Shown one piece after another: positions 12,044-23,104 of a DNA stretch of 64,000 bases. A program made the translations under genes and the position numbers. Every line of letters starts with the position of its first letter. Within the stretch, counting starts at the first letter, position 1. The notes beneath the pieces were generated by a model. It was not told the origin of the DNA. It ran no database searches and worked only from the letters and a program-made list of their open reading frames with translations. This DNA is from Auanema rhodensis (lineage: Eukaryota > Nematoda > Chromadorea > Rhabditida > Rhabditidae), in NCBI GenBank assembly GCA_964057225.1, contig OZ059896.1:18782501-18846500 (forward strand), given 5' to 3'.

Positions 12044-12348
12044 TTATTTTTTGTTTCAAAACAATCATTACCTGATAGTTTACATGTTTTATTCTATATT
12101 ATCTCATACAATTGAAAAGAATACTAGCAGTAAAACAAATGCAGTGTTAATATTCTCGAAAATGTTCCTATTCAGAGTGAGAAAGTATCAAAAATTTCCC
12201 GAAGGTTTTCTCATAAGGTACTAAAAGAAAAGTATTATTTCATATTATTATTCTTTCAGACCTAGAATCGATAAAAAAAAATCAACTACATTTTAGTGAG
12301 TTACTAGGTTGGGTTATACAAATTGTCTAATTTGAATGCGATTTAAAT

Positions 12349-12421
12349 GGCCTTGTGGCCTAATGGATAAGGCGTCGGACTTCGGATCCGAAGATTGTAG
12401 GTTCGAGTCCTGCCAGGGTCG
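12349..12421 (+). tRNA. tRNA-Arg-TCG: tRNA-Arg (TCG)
   Basis: Identical to the reference copy. Confidence 0.96.
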
Positions 12422-12724
12422 TTATTTTTTGTTTTAAAAAAATCATTACCTGATAGTTTACATGTTTTATTCTATATTATCTCATACAATTGAAAAAAAT
12501 ACTAGCAGTAAAACAAATGCAGTGATAATATTCTCGAGAATGTTCCTATTCAGAGTGAGAAAATATCAAAAATTCTCCGAAGGTTTTCTCATAAGGTACT
12601 AAAATAAAAGTATTATTTCATATTATTATTTTTTCAGACCTAGAATCGATGAAAAAATCAACTACATTTTAGTGAGTTACTGGGTTGGGTTATACAAATT
12701 GTCTAATTTGAATGCGATTTACAT

Positions 12725-12797
12725 GGCCTTGTGGCCTAATGGATAAGGCGTCGGACTTCGGATCCGAAGATTGTAGGTTCGAGTCCTGCCAGGGTCG
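12725..12797 (+). tRNA. tRNA-Arg-TCG: tRNA-Arg (TCG)
   Basis: Identical to the reference copy; spacer class GATGAAAAAATC upstream. Confidence 0.96.
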
Positions 12798-13101
12798 TTA
12801 TTTTTTGTTTTAAAAAAATCATTACCTGATAGTTTACATGTTTTATTCTATATTATCTTAAACAATTGAAAAAAATACTAGCAGTAAAACAAATGCAGTG
12901 ATAATATTCTCGAGAATGTTCCTATTCAGAGTGAGAAAATATCAAAAATTCTCCGAAGCTTTTCTCATAAGGTACTAAAATAAAAGTATTATTTCATATT
13001 ATTATTTTTTCAGACCTAGAATCGATAAAAAAAATTAACTACATTTTAGTGAGTTACTGGGTTGGGTTATACAAATTGTCTAATTTGAATGCGATTTACA
13101 T

Positions 13102-13174
13102 GGCCTTGTGGCCTAATGGATAAGGCGTCGGACTTCGGATCCGAAGATTGTAGGTTCGAGTCCTGCCAGGGTCG
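13102..13174 (+). tRNA. tRNA-Arg-TCG: tRNA-Arg (TCG)
   Basis: Identical to the reference copy. Confidence 0.96.
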
Positions 13175-13477
13175 TTATTTTTTGTTTTAAAAAAATCATT
13201 ACCTGATAAATTACATGTTTTATTCTGTATTACCTCATACAATTGAAAAAAATACTAGCAGTAAAACAAATGCAGTGATAATATTCTCGAGAATGTTCCT
13301 ATTCAGAGTGAGAAAATATCAAAAATTCTCCGAAGGTTTTCTCATAAGGTACTAAAATAAAAGTATTATTTCATATTATTATTTTTTCAGACCTAGAATC
13401 GATGAAAAAATCAACTACATTTTAGTGAGTTACTGGGTTGGGTTATACAAATTGTCTAATTTGAATGCGATTTACAT

Positions 13478-13550
13478 GGCCTTGTGGCCTAATGGATAAG
13501 GCGTCGGACTTCGGATCCGAAGATTGTAGGTTCGAGTCCTGCCAGGGTCG
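13478..13550 (+). tRNA. tRNA-Arg-TCG: tRNA-Arg (TCG)
   Basis: Identical to the reference copy. Confidence 0.96.
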
Positions 13551-13853
13551 TTATTTTTTGTTTTAAAAAAATCATTACCTGATAAATTACATGTTTTATT
13601 CTGTATTATCTCAAACAATTGAAAAAAATACTAGCAGTAAAACAAATGCAGTGATAATATTCTCGAGAATGTTCCTATTCAGAGTGAGAAAATATCAAAA
13701 ATTATCCGAAAGTTTTCTCATAAGGTACTAAAATAAAAGTATTATTTCATATTATTATTTTTTCAGACCTAGAATCGATGAAAAAATCAACTACATTTTA
13801 GTGAGTTACTGGGTTGGGTTATACAAATTGTCTAATTTGAATGCGATTTGCAT

Positions 13854-13926
13854 GGCCTTGTGGCCTAATGGATAAGGCGTCGGACTTCGGATCCGAAGAT
13901 TGTAGGTTCGAGTCCTGCCAGGGTCG
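13854..13926 (+). tRNA. tRNA-Arg-TCG: tRNA-Arg (TCG)
   Basis: Identical to the reference copy; leader GCGATTTGCAT. Confidence 0.96.
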
Positions 13927-14230
13927 TTATTTTTTGTTTTAAAAAAATCATTACCTGATAGTTTACATGTTTTATTCTATATTATCTTAAACAATTGAAA
14001 AAAATACTAGCAGTAAAACAAATGCAGTGATAATATTCTCGAGAATGTTCCTATTCAGAGTGAGAAAATATCAAAAATTCTCCGAAGCTTTTCTCATAAG
14101 GTACTAAAATAAAAGTATTATTTCATATTATTATTTTTTCAGACCTAGAATCGATAAAAAAAATTAACTACATTTTAGTGAGTTACTGGGTTGGGTTATA
14201 CAAATTGTCTAATTTGAATGCGATTTACAT

Positions 14231-14303
14231 GGTCTTGTGGCCTAATGGATAAGGCGTCGGACTTCGGATCCGAAGATTGTAGGTTCGAGTCCTGCCAGGG
14301 TCG
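14231..14303 (+). tRNA. tRNA-Arg-TCG: tRNA-Arg (TCG), variant
   Basis: C3T only (T3-G70 wobble in the acceptor stem). Confidence 0.94.
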
Positions 14304-14606
14304 TTATTTTTTGTTTTAAAAAAATCATTACCTGATAAATTACATGTTTTATTCTGTATTACCTCATACAATTGAAAAAAATACTAGCAGTAAAACAAAT
14401 GCAGTGATAATATTCTCGAGAATGTTCCTATTCAGAGTGAGAAAATATCAAAAATTCTCCGAAGGTTTTCTCATAAGGTACTAAAATAAAAGTATTATTT
14501 CATATTATTATTTTTTCAGACCTAGAATCGATGAAAAAATCAACTACATTTTAGTGAGTTACTGGGTTGGGTTATACAAATTGTCTAATTTGAATGCGAT
14601 TTACAT

Positions 14607-14679
14607 GGCCTTGTGGCCTAATGGATAAGGCGTCGGACTTCGGATCCGAAGATTTTAGGTTCGAGTCCTGCCAGGGTCG
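14607..14679 (+). tRNA. tRNA-Arg-TCG: tRNA-Arg (TCG), variant
   Basis: G49T only. Confidence 0.92.
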
Positions 14680-14983
14680 TTATTTTTTGTTTTAAAAAAA
14701 TCATTACCTGATAGTTTACATTTTTTATTCTGTATTATCTCATACAATTGAAAAAAATACTAGCAGTAAAACAAATGCAGTAATAATATTCTCGAAAATG
14801 TTCCTATTCAGAGTGAGAAAGTATCAAAAATTTCCCGAAGGTTTTCTCATAAGGTACTAAAAGAAAAGTATTATTTCATATTATTTTTTTTTCAGACCTA
14901 GAATCGATAAAAAAAATCAACTACATTTTAGTGAGTTACTAGGTTGGGTTATACAAATTGTCTAATTAGAAAGCGATTTAGAT

Positions 14984-15056
14984 GGCCTTGTGGTCTAATG
15001 GATAAGGCGTCGGACTTCGGATCCGAAGATTTTAGGTTCGAGTCCTGCCAGGGTCG
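14984..15056 (+). tRNA. tRNA-Arg-TCG: tRNA-Arg (TCG), variant
   Basis: C12T and G49T. Confidence 0.9.
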
Positions 15057-15361
15057 TTATTTTTTGTTTTAAAAAAATCATTACCTGATAGTTTACATTT
15101 TTTATTCTGTATTATCTCATACAATTGAAAAAAATACTAGCAGTAAAACAAATGTAGTGATAATATTCTCGAAAATGTTCCTATTCAGAGTGAGAAAGTA
15201 TCAAAAATTGCCCGAAGGTTTTCTCATAAGGTACTAAAAGAATAGTATTATTTCATATCATTATTTTTTCAGACCTAGAATCGATAAAAAAAAATCAACT
15301 ACATTTTAGTGAGTTACTAGGTTGGGTTATACAAATTGTCTAATTTGAATGCGATTTAAAT

Positions 15362-15434
15362 GGCCTTGTGGCCTAATGGATAAGGCGTCGGACTTCGGAT
15401 CCGAAGATTGTAGGTTCGAGTCCTGCCAGGGTCG
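15362..15434 (+). tRNA. tRNA-Arg-TCG: tRNA-Arg (TCG)
   Basis: Identical to the reference copy. Confidence 0.96.
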
Positions 15435-15737
15435 TTATTTTTTGTTTCAAAACAATCGTTACCTGATAGTTTACATGTTTTATTCTATATTATCTCATAC
15501 AATTGAAAAAAATACTAACAGTAAAACAAATGCAGTGTTAATATTCTCGAGAATGTTCCTATTCAGAGTGAGAAAATATCGAAAATTTCCCGAAGGTTTT
15601 CTCATAAGGTACTAAAATAAAAGTATTATTTCATATTATTATTTTTTCAGACCTAGAATCGATGAAAAAATCAACTACATTTTAGTGAGTTACTGGGTTG
15701 GGTTATACAAATTGTCTAATTTGAATGCGATTTACAT

Positions 15738-15810
15738 GGCCTTGTGGCCTAATGGATAAGGCGTCGGACTTCGGATCCGAAGATTGTAGGTTCGAGTCCT
15801 GCCAGGGTCG
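15738..15810 (+). tRNA. tRNA-Arg-TCG: tRNA-Arg (TCG)
   Basis: Identical to the reference copy. Confidence 0.96.
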
Positions 15811-16113
15811 TTATTTTTTGTTTTAAAAAAATCATTACCTGATAGTTTACATGTTTTATTCTATATTATCTTAAACAATTGAAAAAAATACTAGCAGTAA
15901 AACAAATGCAGTGATAATATTCTCGAGAATGTTCCTATTCAGAGTGAGAAAATATCAAAAATTCTCCGAAGGTTTTCTCATAAGGTACTAAAATAAAAGT
16001 ATTATTTCATATTATTATTTTTTCAGACCTAGAATCGATGAAAAAATCAACTACATTTTAGTGAGTTACTGGGTTGGGTTATACAAATTGTCTAATTTGA
16101 ATGCGATTTACAT

Positions 16114-16186
16114 GGCCTTGTGGCCTAATGGATAAGGCGTCGGACTTCGGATCCGAAGATTGTAGGTTCGAGTCCTGCCAGGGTCG
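16114..16186 (+). tRNA. tRNA-Arg-TCG: tRNA-Arg (TCG)
   Basis: Identical to the reference copy. Confidence 0.96.
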
Positions 16187-16490
16187 TTATTTTTTGTTTT
16201 AAAAAAATCATTACCTGATAGTTTACATGTTTTATTCTATATTATCTTAAACAATTGAAAAAAATACTAGCAGTAAAACAAATGCAGTGATAATATTCTC
16301 GAGAATGTTCCTATTCAGAGTGAGAAAATATCAAAAATTCTCCGAAGCTTTTCTCATAAGGTACTAAAATAAAAGTATTATTTCATATTATTATTTTTTC
16401 AGACCTAGAATCGATAAAAAAAATAAACTACATTTTAGTGAGTTACTGGGTTGGGTTATACAAATTGTCTAATTAGAATGCGATTTACAT

Positions 16491-16563
16491 GGCCTTGTGG
16501 CCTAATGGATAAGGCGTCGAACTTCGGATCCGAAGATTGTAGGTTCGAGTCCTGCCAGGGTCG
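16491..16563 (+). tRNA. tRNA-Arg-TCG: tRNA-Arg (TCG), variant
   Basis: G30A, A-C mismatch in the anticodon stem. Confidence 0.85.
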
Positions 16564-16868
16564 TTATTTTTTGTTTCAAAACAATCATTACCTGATAGTT
16601 TACATGTTTTATTCTATATTATCTCATACAATTGAAAAGAATACTAGCAGTAAAACAAATGCAGTGTTAATATTCTCGAAAATGTTCCTATTCAGAGTGA
16701 GAAAGTATCAAAAATTTCCCGAAGGTTTTCTCATAAGGTACTAAAAGAAAAGTATTATTTCATATTATTATTCTTTCAGACCTAGAATCGATAAAAAAAA
16801 ATCAACTACATTTTAGTGAGTTACTAGGTTGGGTTATACAAATTGTCTAATTTGAATGCGATTTAAAT

Positions 16869-16941
16869 GGCCTTGTGGCCTAATGGATAAGGCGTCGGAC
16901 TTCGGATCCGAAGATTGTAGGTTCGAGTCCTGCCAGGGTCG
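16869..16941 (+). tRNA. tRNA-Arg-TCG: tRNA-Arg (TCG)
   Basis: Identical to the reference copy. Confidence 0.96.
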
Positions 16942-17244
16942 TTATTTTTTGTTTTAAAAAAATCATTACCTGATAGTTTACATGTTTTATTCTATATTAT
17001 CTCATACAATTGAAAAAAATACTAGCAGTAAAACAAATGCAGTGATAATATTCTCGAGAATGTTCCTATTCAGAGTGAGAAAATATCAAAAATTCTCCGA
17101 AGGTTTTCTCATAAGGTACTAAAATAAAAGTATTATTTCATATTATTATTTTTTCAGACCTAGAATCGATGAAAAAATCAACTACATTTTAGTGAGTTAC
17201 TGGGTTGGGTTATACAAATTGTCTAATTTGAATGCGATTTACAT

Positions 17245-17317
17245 GGCCTTGTGGCCTAATGGATAAGGCGTCGGACTTCGGATCCGAAGATTGTAGGTTC
17301 GAGTCCTGCCAGGGTCG
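17245..17317 (+). tRNA. tRNA-Arg-TCG: tRNA-Arg (TCG)
   Basis: Identical to the reference copy. Confidence 0.96.
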
Positions 17318-17620
17318 TTATTTTTTGTTTTAAAAAAATCATTACCTGATAAATTACATGTTTTATTCTGTATTACCTCATACAATTGAAAAAAATACTA
17401 GCAGTAAAACAAATGCAGTGATAATATTCTCGAGAATGTTCCTATTCAGAGTGAGAAAATATCAAAAATTCTCCGAAGGTTTTCTCATAAGGTACTAAAA
17501 TAAAAGTATTATTTCATATTATTATTTTTTCAGACCTAGAATCGATGAAAAAATCAACTACATTTTAGTGAGTTACTGGGTTGGGTTATACAAATTGTCT
17601 AATTTGAATGCGATTTACAT

Positions 17621-17693
17621 GGCCTTGTGGCCTAATGGATAAGGCGTCGGACTTCGGATCCGAAGATTGTAGGTTCGAGTCCTGCCAGGGTCG
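17621..17693 (+). tRNA. tRNA-Arg-TCG: tRNA-Arg (TCG)
   Basis: Identical to the reference copy. Confidence 0.96.
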
Positions 17694-17996
17694 TTATTTT
17701 TTGTTTTAAAAAAATCATTACCTGATAAATTACATGTTTTATTCTGTATTATCTCAAACAATTGAAAAAAATACTAGCAGTAAAACAAATGCAGTGATAA
17801 TATTCTCGAGAATGTTCCTATTCAGAGTGAGAAAATATCAAAAATTATCCGAAAGTTTTCTCATAAGGTACTAAAATAAAAGTATTATTTCATATTATTA
17901 TTTTTTCAGACCTAGAATCGATGAAAAAATCAACTACATTTTAGTGAGTTACTGGGTTGGGTTATACAAATTGTCTAATTTGAATGCGATTTGCAT

Positions 17997-18069
17997 GGCC
18001 TTGTGGCCTAATGGATAAGGCGTCGGACTTCGGATCCGAAGATTGTAGGTTCGAGTCCTGCCAGGGTCG
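17997..18069 (+). tRNA. tRNA-Arg-TCG: tRNA-Arg (TCG)
   Basis: Identical to the reference copy; leader GCGATTTGCAT. Confidence 0.96.
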
Positions 18070-18373
18070 TTATTTTTTGTTTTAAAAAAATCATTACCTG
18101 ATAGTTTACATGTTTTATTCTATATTATCTTAAACAATTGAAAAAAATACTAGCAGTAAAACAAATGCAGTGATAATATTCTCGAGAATGTTCCTATTCA
18201 GAGTGAGAAAATATCAAAAATTCTCCGAAGCTTTTCTCATAAGGTACTAAAATAAAAGTATTATTTCATATTATTATTTTTTCAGACCTAGAATCGATAA
18301 AAAAAATTAACTACATTTTAGTGAGTTACTGGGTTGGGTTATACAAATTGTCTAATTTGAATGCGATTTACAT

Positions 18374-18446
18374 GGCCTTGTGGCCTAATGGATAAGGCGT
18401 CGGACTTCGGATCCGAAGATTGTAGGTTCGAGTCCTGCCAGGGTCG
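18374..18446 (+). tRNA. tRNA-Arg-TCG: tRNA-Arg (TCG)
   Basis: Identical to the reference copy. Confidence 0.96.
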
Positions 18447-18749
18447 TTATTTTTTGTTTTAAAAAAATCATTACCTGATAAATTACATGTTTTATTCTGT
18501 ATTACCTCATACAATTGAAAAAAATACTAGCAGTAAAACAAATGCAGTGATAATATTCTCGAGAATGTTCCTATTCAGAGTGAGAAAATATCAAAAATTC
18601 TCCGAAGGTTTTCTCATAAGGTACTAAAATAAAAGTATTATTTCATATTAATATTTTTTCAGACCTAGAATCGATGAAAAAATCAACTACATTTTAGTGA
18701 GTTACTGGGTTGGGTTATACAAATTGTCTAATTTGAATGCGATTTACAT

Positions 18750-18822
18750 GGCCTTGTGGCCTAATGGATAAGGCGTCGGACTTCGGATCCGAAGATTGTA
18801 GGTTCGAGTCCTGCCAGGGTCG
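18750..18822 (+). tRNA. tRNA-Arg-TCG: tRNA-Arg (TCG)
   Basis: Identical to the reference copy. Confidence 0.96.
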
Positions 18823-19125
18823 TTATTTTTTGTTTTAAAAAAATCATTACCTGATAAATTACATGTTTTATTCTGTATTATCTCAAACAATTGAAAAAAA
18901 TACTAGCAGTAAAACAAATGCAGTGATAATATTCTCGAGAATGTTCCTATTCAGAGTGAGAAAATATCAAAAATTATCCGAAAGTTTTCTCATAAGGTAC
19001 TAAAATAAAAGTATTATTTCATATTATTATTTTTTCAGACCTAGAATCGATGAAAAAATCAACTACATTTTAGTGAGTTACTGGGTTGGGTTATACAAAT
19101 TGTCTAATTTGAATGCGATTTGCAT

Positions 19126-19198
19126 GGCCTTGTGGCCTAATGGATAAGGCGTCGGACTTCGGATCCGAAGATTGTAGGTTCGAGTCCTGCCAGGGTCG
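19126..19198 (+). tRNA. tRNA-Arg-TCG: tRNA-Arg (TCG)
   Basis: Identical to the reference copy; leader GCGATTTGCAT. Confidence 0.96.
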
Positions 19199-19503
19199 TT
19201 ATTTTTTGTTTTAAAAAAAATCATTACCTGATAAATTACATGTTTTATTCTGTATTATCTCAAACAATTGAAAAAAATACTAACAGTAAAACAAATGCAG
19301 TGTTAATATTCTCGAGAATGTTCCTATTCAGAGTGAGAAAATATCGAAAATTTCCCGAAGGTTTTCTCATAAGGTACTAAAATAAAAGTATTATTTCATA
19401 TTATTATTTTTTCAGACCTAGAATCGATAAAAAAAATTAACTACATTTTAGTGAGTTACTGGGTTGGGTTATACAAATTGTCTAATTAGAATGCGATTTA
19501 CAT

Positions 19504-19576
19504 GGCCTTGTGGTCTAATGGATAAGGCGTCGGACTTCGGATCCGAATGTTGTAGGTTCGAGTCCTGCCAGGGTTG
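19504..19576 (+). tRNA. tRNA-Arg-TCG: tRNA-Arg (TCG), variant
   Basis: C12T, variable loop ATGTT, C72T; block start as at 11594. Confidence 0.92.
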
Positions 19577-19880
19577 TTATTTTTTGTTTCAAAAAAATCA
19601 TTACCTGATAGTTTACATGTTTTATGCTGTATTATCTCATACAATTGAAAAAAATACTAGCAGTAAAACAAATGCAGTGATGATATTCTCGAGAATGTTC
19701 CTATTCAGAGTGAGAAAATATCAAAAATTTCCCGACGGTTTTCTCATAAGGTACTAAAATAAAAGTATTATTTCATATTATTATTTTTTCAGACCTAGAA
19801 TCGATAAAAAAAATAAACTACATTTTAGTGAGTTACTGGGTTGGGTTATACAAATTGTCTAATTAGAATGCGATTTACAT

Positions 19881-19953
19881 GGCCTTGTGGCCTAATGGAT
19901 AAGGCGTCGAACTTCGGATCCGAAGATTGTAGGTTCGAGTCCTGCCAGGGTCG
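19881..19953 (+). tRNA. tRNA-Arg-TCG: tRNA-Arg (TCG), variant
   Basis: G30A, A-C mismatch in the anticodon stem. Confidence 0.85.
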
Positions 19954-20258
19954 TTATTTTTTGTTTCAAAACAATCATTACCTGATAGTTTACATGTTTT
20001 ATTCTATATTATCTCATACAATTGAAAAGAATACTAGCAGTAAAACAAATGCAGTGTTAATATTCTCGAAAATGTTCCTATTCAGAGTGAGAAAGTATCA
20101 AAAATTTCCCGAAGGTTTTCTCATAAGGTACTAAAAGAAAAGTATTATTTCATATTATTATTCTTTCAGACCTAGAATCGATAAAAAAAAATCAACTACA
20201 TTTTAGTGAGTTACTAGGTTGGGTTATACAAATTGTCTAATTTGAATGCGATTTAAAT

Positions 20259-20331
20259 GGCCTTGTGGCCTAATGGATAAGGCGTCGGACTTCGGATCCG
20301 AAGATTGTAGGTTCGAGTCCTGCCAGGGTCG
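20259..20331 (+). tRNA. tRNA-Arg-TCG: tRNA-Arg (TCG)
   Basis: Identical to the reference copy. Confidence 0.96.
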
Positions 20332-20634
20332 TTATTTTTTGTTTTAAAAAAATCATTACCTGATAGTTTACATGTTTTATTCTATATTATCTCATACAAT
20401 TGAAAAAAATACTAGCAGTAAAACAAATGCAGTGATAATATTCTCGAGAATGTTCCTATTCAGAGTGAGAAAATATCAAAAATTCTCCGAAGGTTTTCTC
20501 ATAAGGTACTAAAATAAAAGTATTATTTCATATTATTATTTTTTCAGACCTAGAATCGATGAAAAAATCAACTACATTTTAGTGAGTTACTGGGTTGGGT
20601 TATACAAATTGTCTAATTTGAATGCGATTTACAT

Positions 20635-20707
20635 GGCCTTGTGGCCTAATGGATAAGGCGTCGGACTTCGGATCCGAAGATTGTAGGTTCGAGTCCTGCC
20701 AGGGTCG
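20635..20707 (+). tRNA. tRNA-Arg-TCG: tRNA-Arg (TCG)
   Basis: Identical to the reference copy. Confidence 0.96.
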
Positions 20708-21011
20708 TTATTTTTTGTTTTAAAAAAATCATTACCTGATAGTTTACATGTTTTATTCTATATTATCTTAAACAATTGAAAAAAATACTAGCAGTAAAAC
20801 AAATGCAGTGATAATATTCTCGAGAATGTTCCTATTCAGAGTGAGAAAATATCAAAAATTCTCCGAAGCTTTTCTCATAAGGTACTAAAATAAAAGTATT
20901 ATTTCATATTATTATTTTTTCAGACCTAGAATCGATAAAAAAAATTAACTACATTTTAGTGAGTTACTGGGTTGGGTTATACAAATTGTCTAATTTGAAT
21001 GCGATTTACAT

Positions 21012-21084
21012 GGCCTTGTGGCCTAATGGATAAGGCGTCGGACTTCGGATCCGAAGATTGTAGGTTCGAGTCCTGCCAGGGTCG
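21012..21084 (+). tRNA. tRNA-Arg-TCG: tRNA-Arg (TCG)
   Basis: Identical to the reference copy. Confidence 0.96.
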
Positions 21085-21387
21085 TTATTTTTTGTTTTAA
21101 AAAAATCATTACCTGATAAATTACATGTTTTATTCTGTATTACCTCATACAATTGAAAAAAATACTAGCAGTAAAACAAATGCAGTGATAATATTCTCGA
21201 GAATGTTCCTATTCAGAGTGAGAAAATATCAAAAATTCTCCGAAGGTTTTCTCATAAGGTACTAAAATAAAAGTATTATTTCATATTATTATTTTTTCAG
21301 ACCTAGAATCGATGAAAAAATCAACTACATTTTAGTGAGTTACTGGGTTGGGTTATACAAATTGTCTAATTTGAATGCGATTTACAT

Positions 21388-21460
21388 GGCCTTGTGGCCT
21401 AATGGATAAGGCGTCGGACTTCGGATCCGAAGATTGTAGGTTCGAGTCCTGCCAGGGTCG
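21388..21460 (+). tRNA. tRNA-Arg-TCG: tRNA-Arg (TCG)
   Basis: Identical to the reference copy; last tRNA before the full-length gypsy element. Confidence 0.96.
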
Positions 21461-21697
21461 TTATTTTTTGTTTTAAAAAAATCATTACCTGATAAATTAC
21501 ATGTTTTATTCTGTATTATCTCAAACAATTGAAAAAAATACTAGCAGTAAAACAAATGCAGTGATAATATTCTCGAGAATGTTCCTATTCAGAGTGAGAA
21601 AATATCAAAAATTATCCGAAAGTTTTCTCATAAGGTACTAAAATAAAAGTATTATTTCATATTATTATTTTTTCAGACCTAGAATCGATGAAAAAAT

Positions 21698-22080
21698 TGT
21701 CACATCTGCAAGCACATGGTAAACATGTGCGCGCTATTCAAATAGCGGGAGCCTGAACAAGCCCCGCCTACAACATGGGACACACATGTCACTCTTGCTT
21801 CTGGCCTAACCCAGATAGGTTGTCTTATAGCCATGTGAGTCTCATCTCTATATCATCTATATATATATACTCTATTTAATACTTTGTTATATCTCTTTAT
21901 ATTCTTTCTTAATGTAATTCTTATATTGTATTTTCTTGTTATCTGATAATGAATCCTTTTCGCTTTAAGTATTTGTCTTAATAAGGAAATCGGGTCGTTC
22001 GGGTCTGCCTACCTAAGGAACAAGGTAGAAGTACATATATCTTCCGACCATGAAAAGACGGGAAGAAACAATATGTAACG
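21698..22080 (+). repeat. 5' LTR of full-length gypsy element
   Basis: 383 bp beginning TGTCACATCTGC and ending TATGTAACG, repeated at 31463-31845. The ends are TG...CG rather than TG...CA. The boundary is fixed by the 4-bp target duplication and the adjoining primer site. It contains a short inverted repeat, CGCTAT/ATAGCG, at 21732-21747. Confidence 0.95.
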
Positions 22081-22093
22081 TGGAGGTTCCACC
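22081..22093 (+). other. Primer binding site, tRNA-Gln-like
   Basis: TGGAGGTTCCACC directly follows the LTR. It is the complement of a tRNA-Gln 3' end (…GGTGGAACCT plus CCA), as I recall it for fly and worm tRNA-Gln. The match stops after 13 nt. A relative at 58461 matches 19 nt. Confidence 0.75.
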
Positions 22094-23104
22094 TTGCTTA
22101 CTTTACTGTTAATTTATTGACAGCAAGTTTACGAGACTTTTGGACTTAATTACCCAACAGTGAGGAGTAACCGAGCCGTGCACCATGATTTCCCCAAAAA
22201 TTATTTTGGCTACCACTTCTCCTCCGCTCAACGAAAACTGGGAGGTGTCTGAGACGTTTGGGGAAACTATCAGACAATAGTTTTGACGAGCGTTACCTTT
22301 TTGTTATGCACGCGCGTGCTATTTTGATTCATTACTTTATGATGTGAATGTCCAGTGTGGCAACAGAGCTCACTTTTTAGCTGAGTTGTTTGGAAGCTGG
22401 AGGCTGTTGGGATAATTTTATTTACGATTTTTTGATTTTGATTCACATCCAAGGGTTCATCAGGGTTCCACTCCTGTTAACTCTTTTCTTATTAGTTCAG
22501 AGATAATAAGAATATTTAAATTCCTACCCACCCAAGTCCACTCTACGTCTGCCAACGTTTCCTTTTTCCTATATTATTGACAGATTACTGAATTTAAACT
22601 CCTATATCAATCTTAAATTACCTTCTAAATCTTTGGAAATTAAATTAAAAATTATCTTAATTAAGATTTATTTTGAAATTCTTTCTACAAATCTTAATAA
22701 ACTTTATAAAATTGAACTTAATATACGAGATGAGACATTTTTGTTTACTTTAAGCTTACTCACATTCAAATAGTTGGCCCACGCGTACCAGCTGTTCGAC
22801 ATGTGTAGTCAATAACAGCTGTTAAAATTCAAAAGTTTTCAAACAGGCTTAAGGCACCATCTGTGATTCCTTATTTGTCTCTAAGCTGACATTAGTGATT
22901 ATAATATTCAAATATCACGACAGACGGTCAATGGTTGTTTACCATAAGCGCTAACATCTGGTGTCGTGACACATGGCTGGAGGCGGAGCTTGAAGCTTCA
23001 ACGATCCTCCTTCATCAGACGCCATTGTCACAAACGTTTTTACTGGAGTCTAGTTGCTTCCAGTACGCGCTCTTATATTCATCTAACTGTATTCACCAGC
23101 CACC
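22094..23104 (+). other. 5' leader of gypsy element, non-coding
   Basis: About 1 kb of AT-rich DNA between primer site and Gag. It contains two short upstream frames starting ATG at 22931 and 22973, each ending within a few codons. The defective copy keeps the same leader almost unchanged (40942-41951). I see no RNA gene or longer real ORF. Confidence 0.75.

Larger units (their letters stand above)
1..21697 (+). repeat. Tandem array of ~377-bp tRNA-Arg units, block 1 (57 tRNA genes)
   Basis: Head-to-tail units of about 376-378 bp. Each unit has a spacer with an A/T-rich stretch (TATTATTTCATATTATTATT), the phrase GACCTAGAATCGAT, then TTTTAGTGAGTTACT, GGGTTATACAAATTGTCTAAT and GCGATTT, followed directly by a 73-nt tRNA gene and TTATTTTTTG (Pol III stop). 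Units differ by a few percent. The window opens inside a unit, downstream of its tRNA, so the array extends to the left. Short reading frames of 62-97 codons in each unit simply read through the tRNA and spacer. No other gene is seen between the tRNAs. Confidence 0.97.

Noticed and set aside
1..21697. A CRISPR-like or prokaryotic repeat array
   Set aside because: The repeat is ~377 bp, holds a complete tRNA gene with Pol III signals, has no unique spacers, and the neighbours are eukaryotic LTR retrotransposons.
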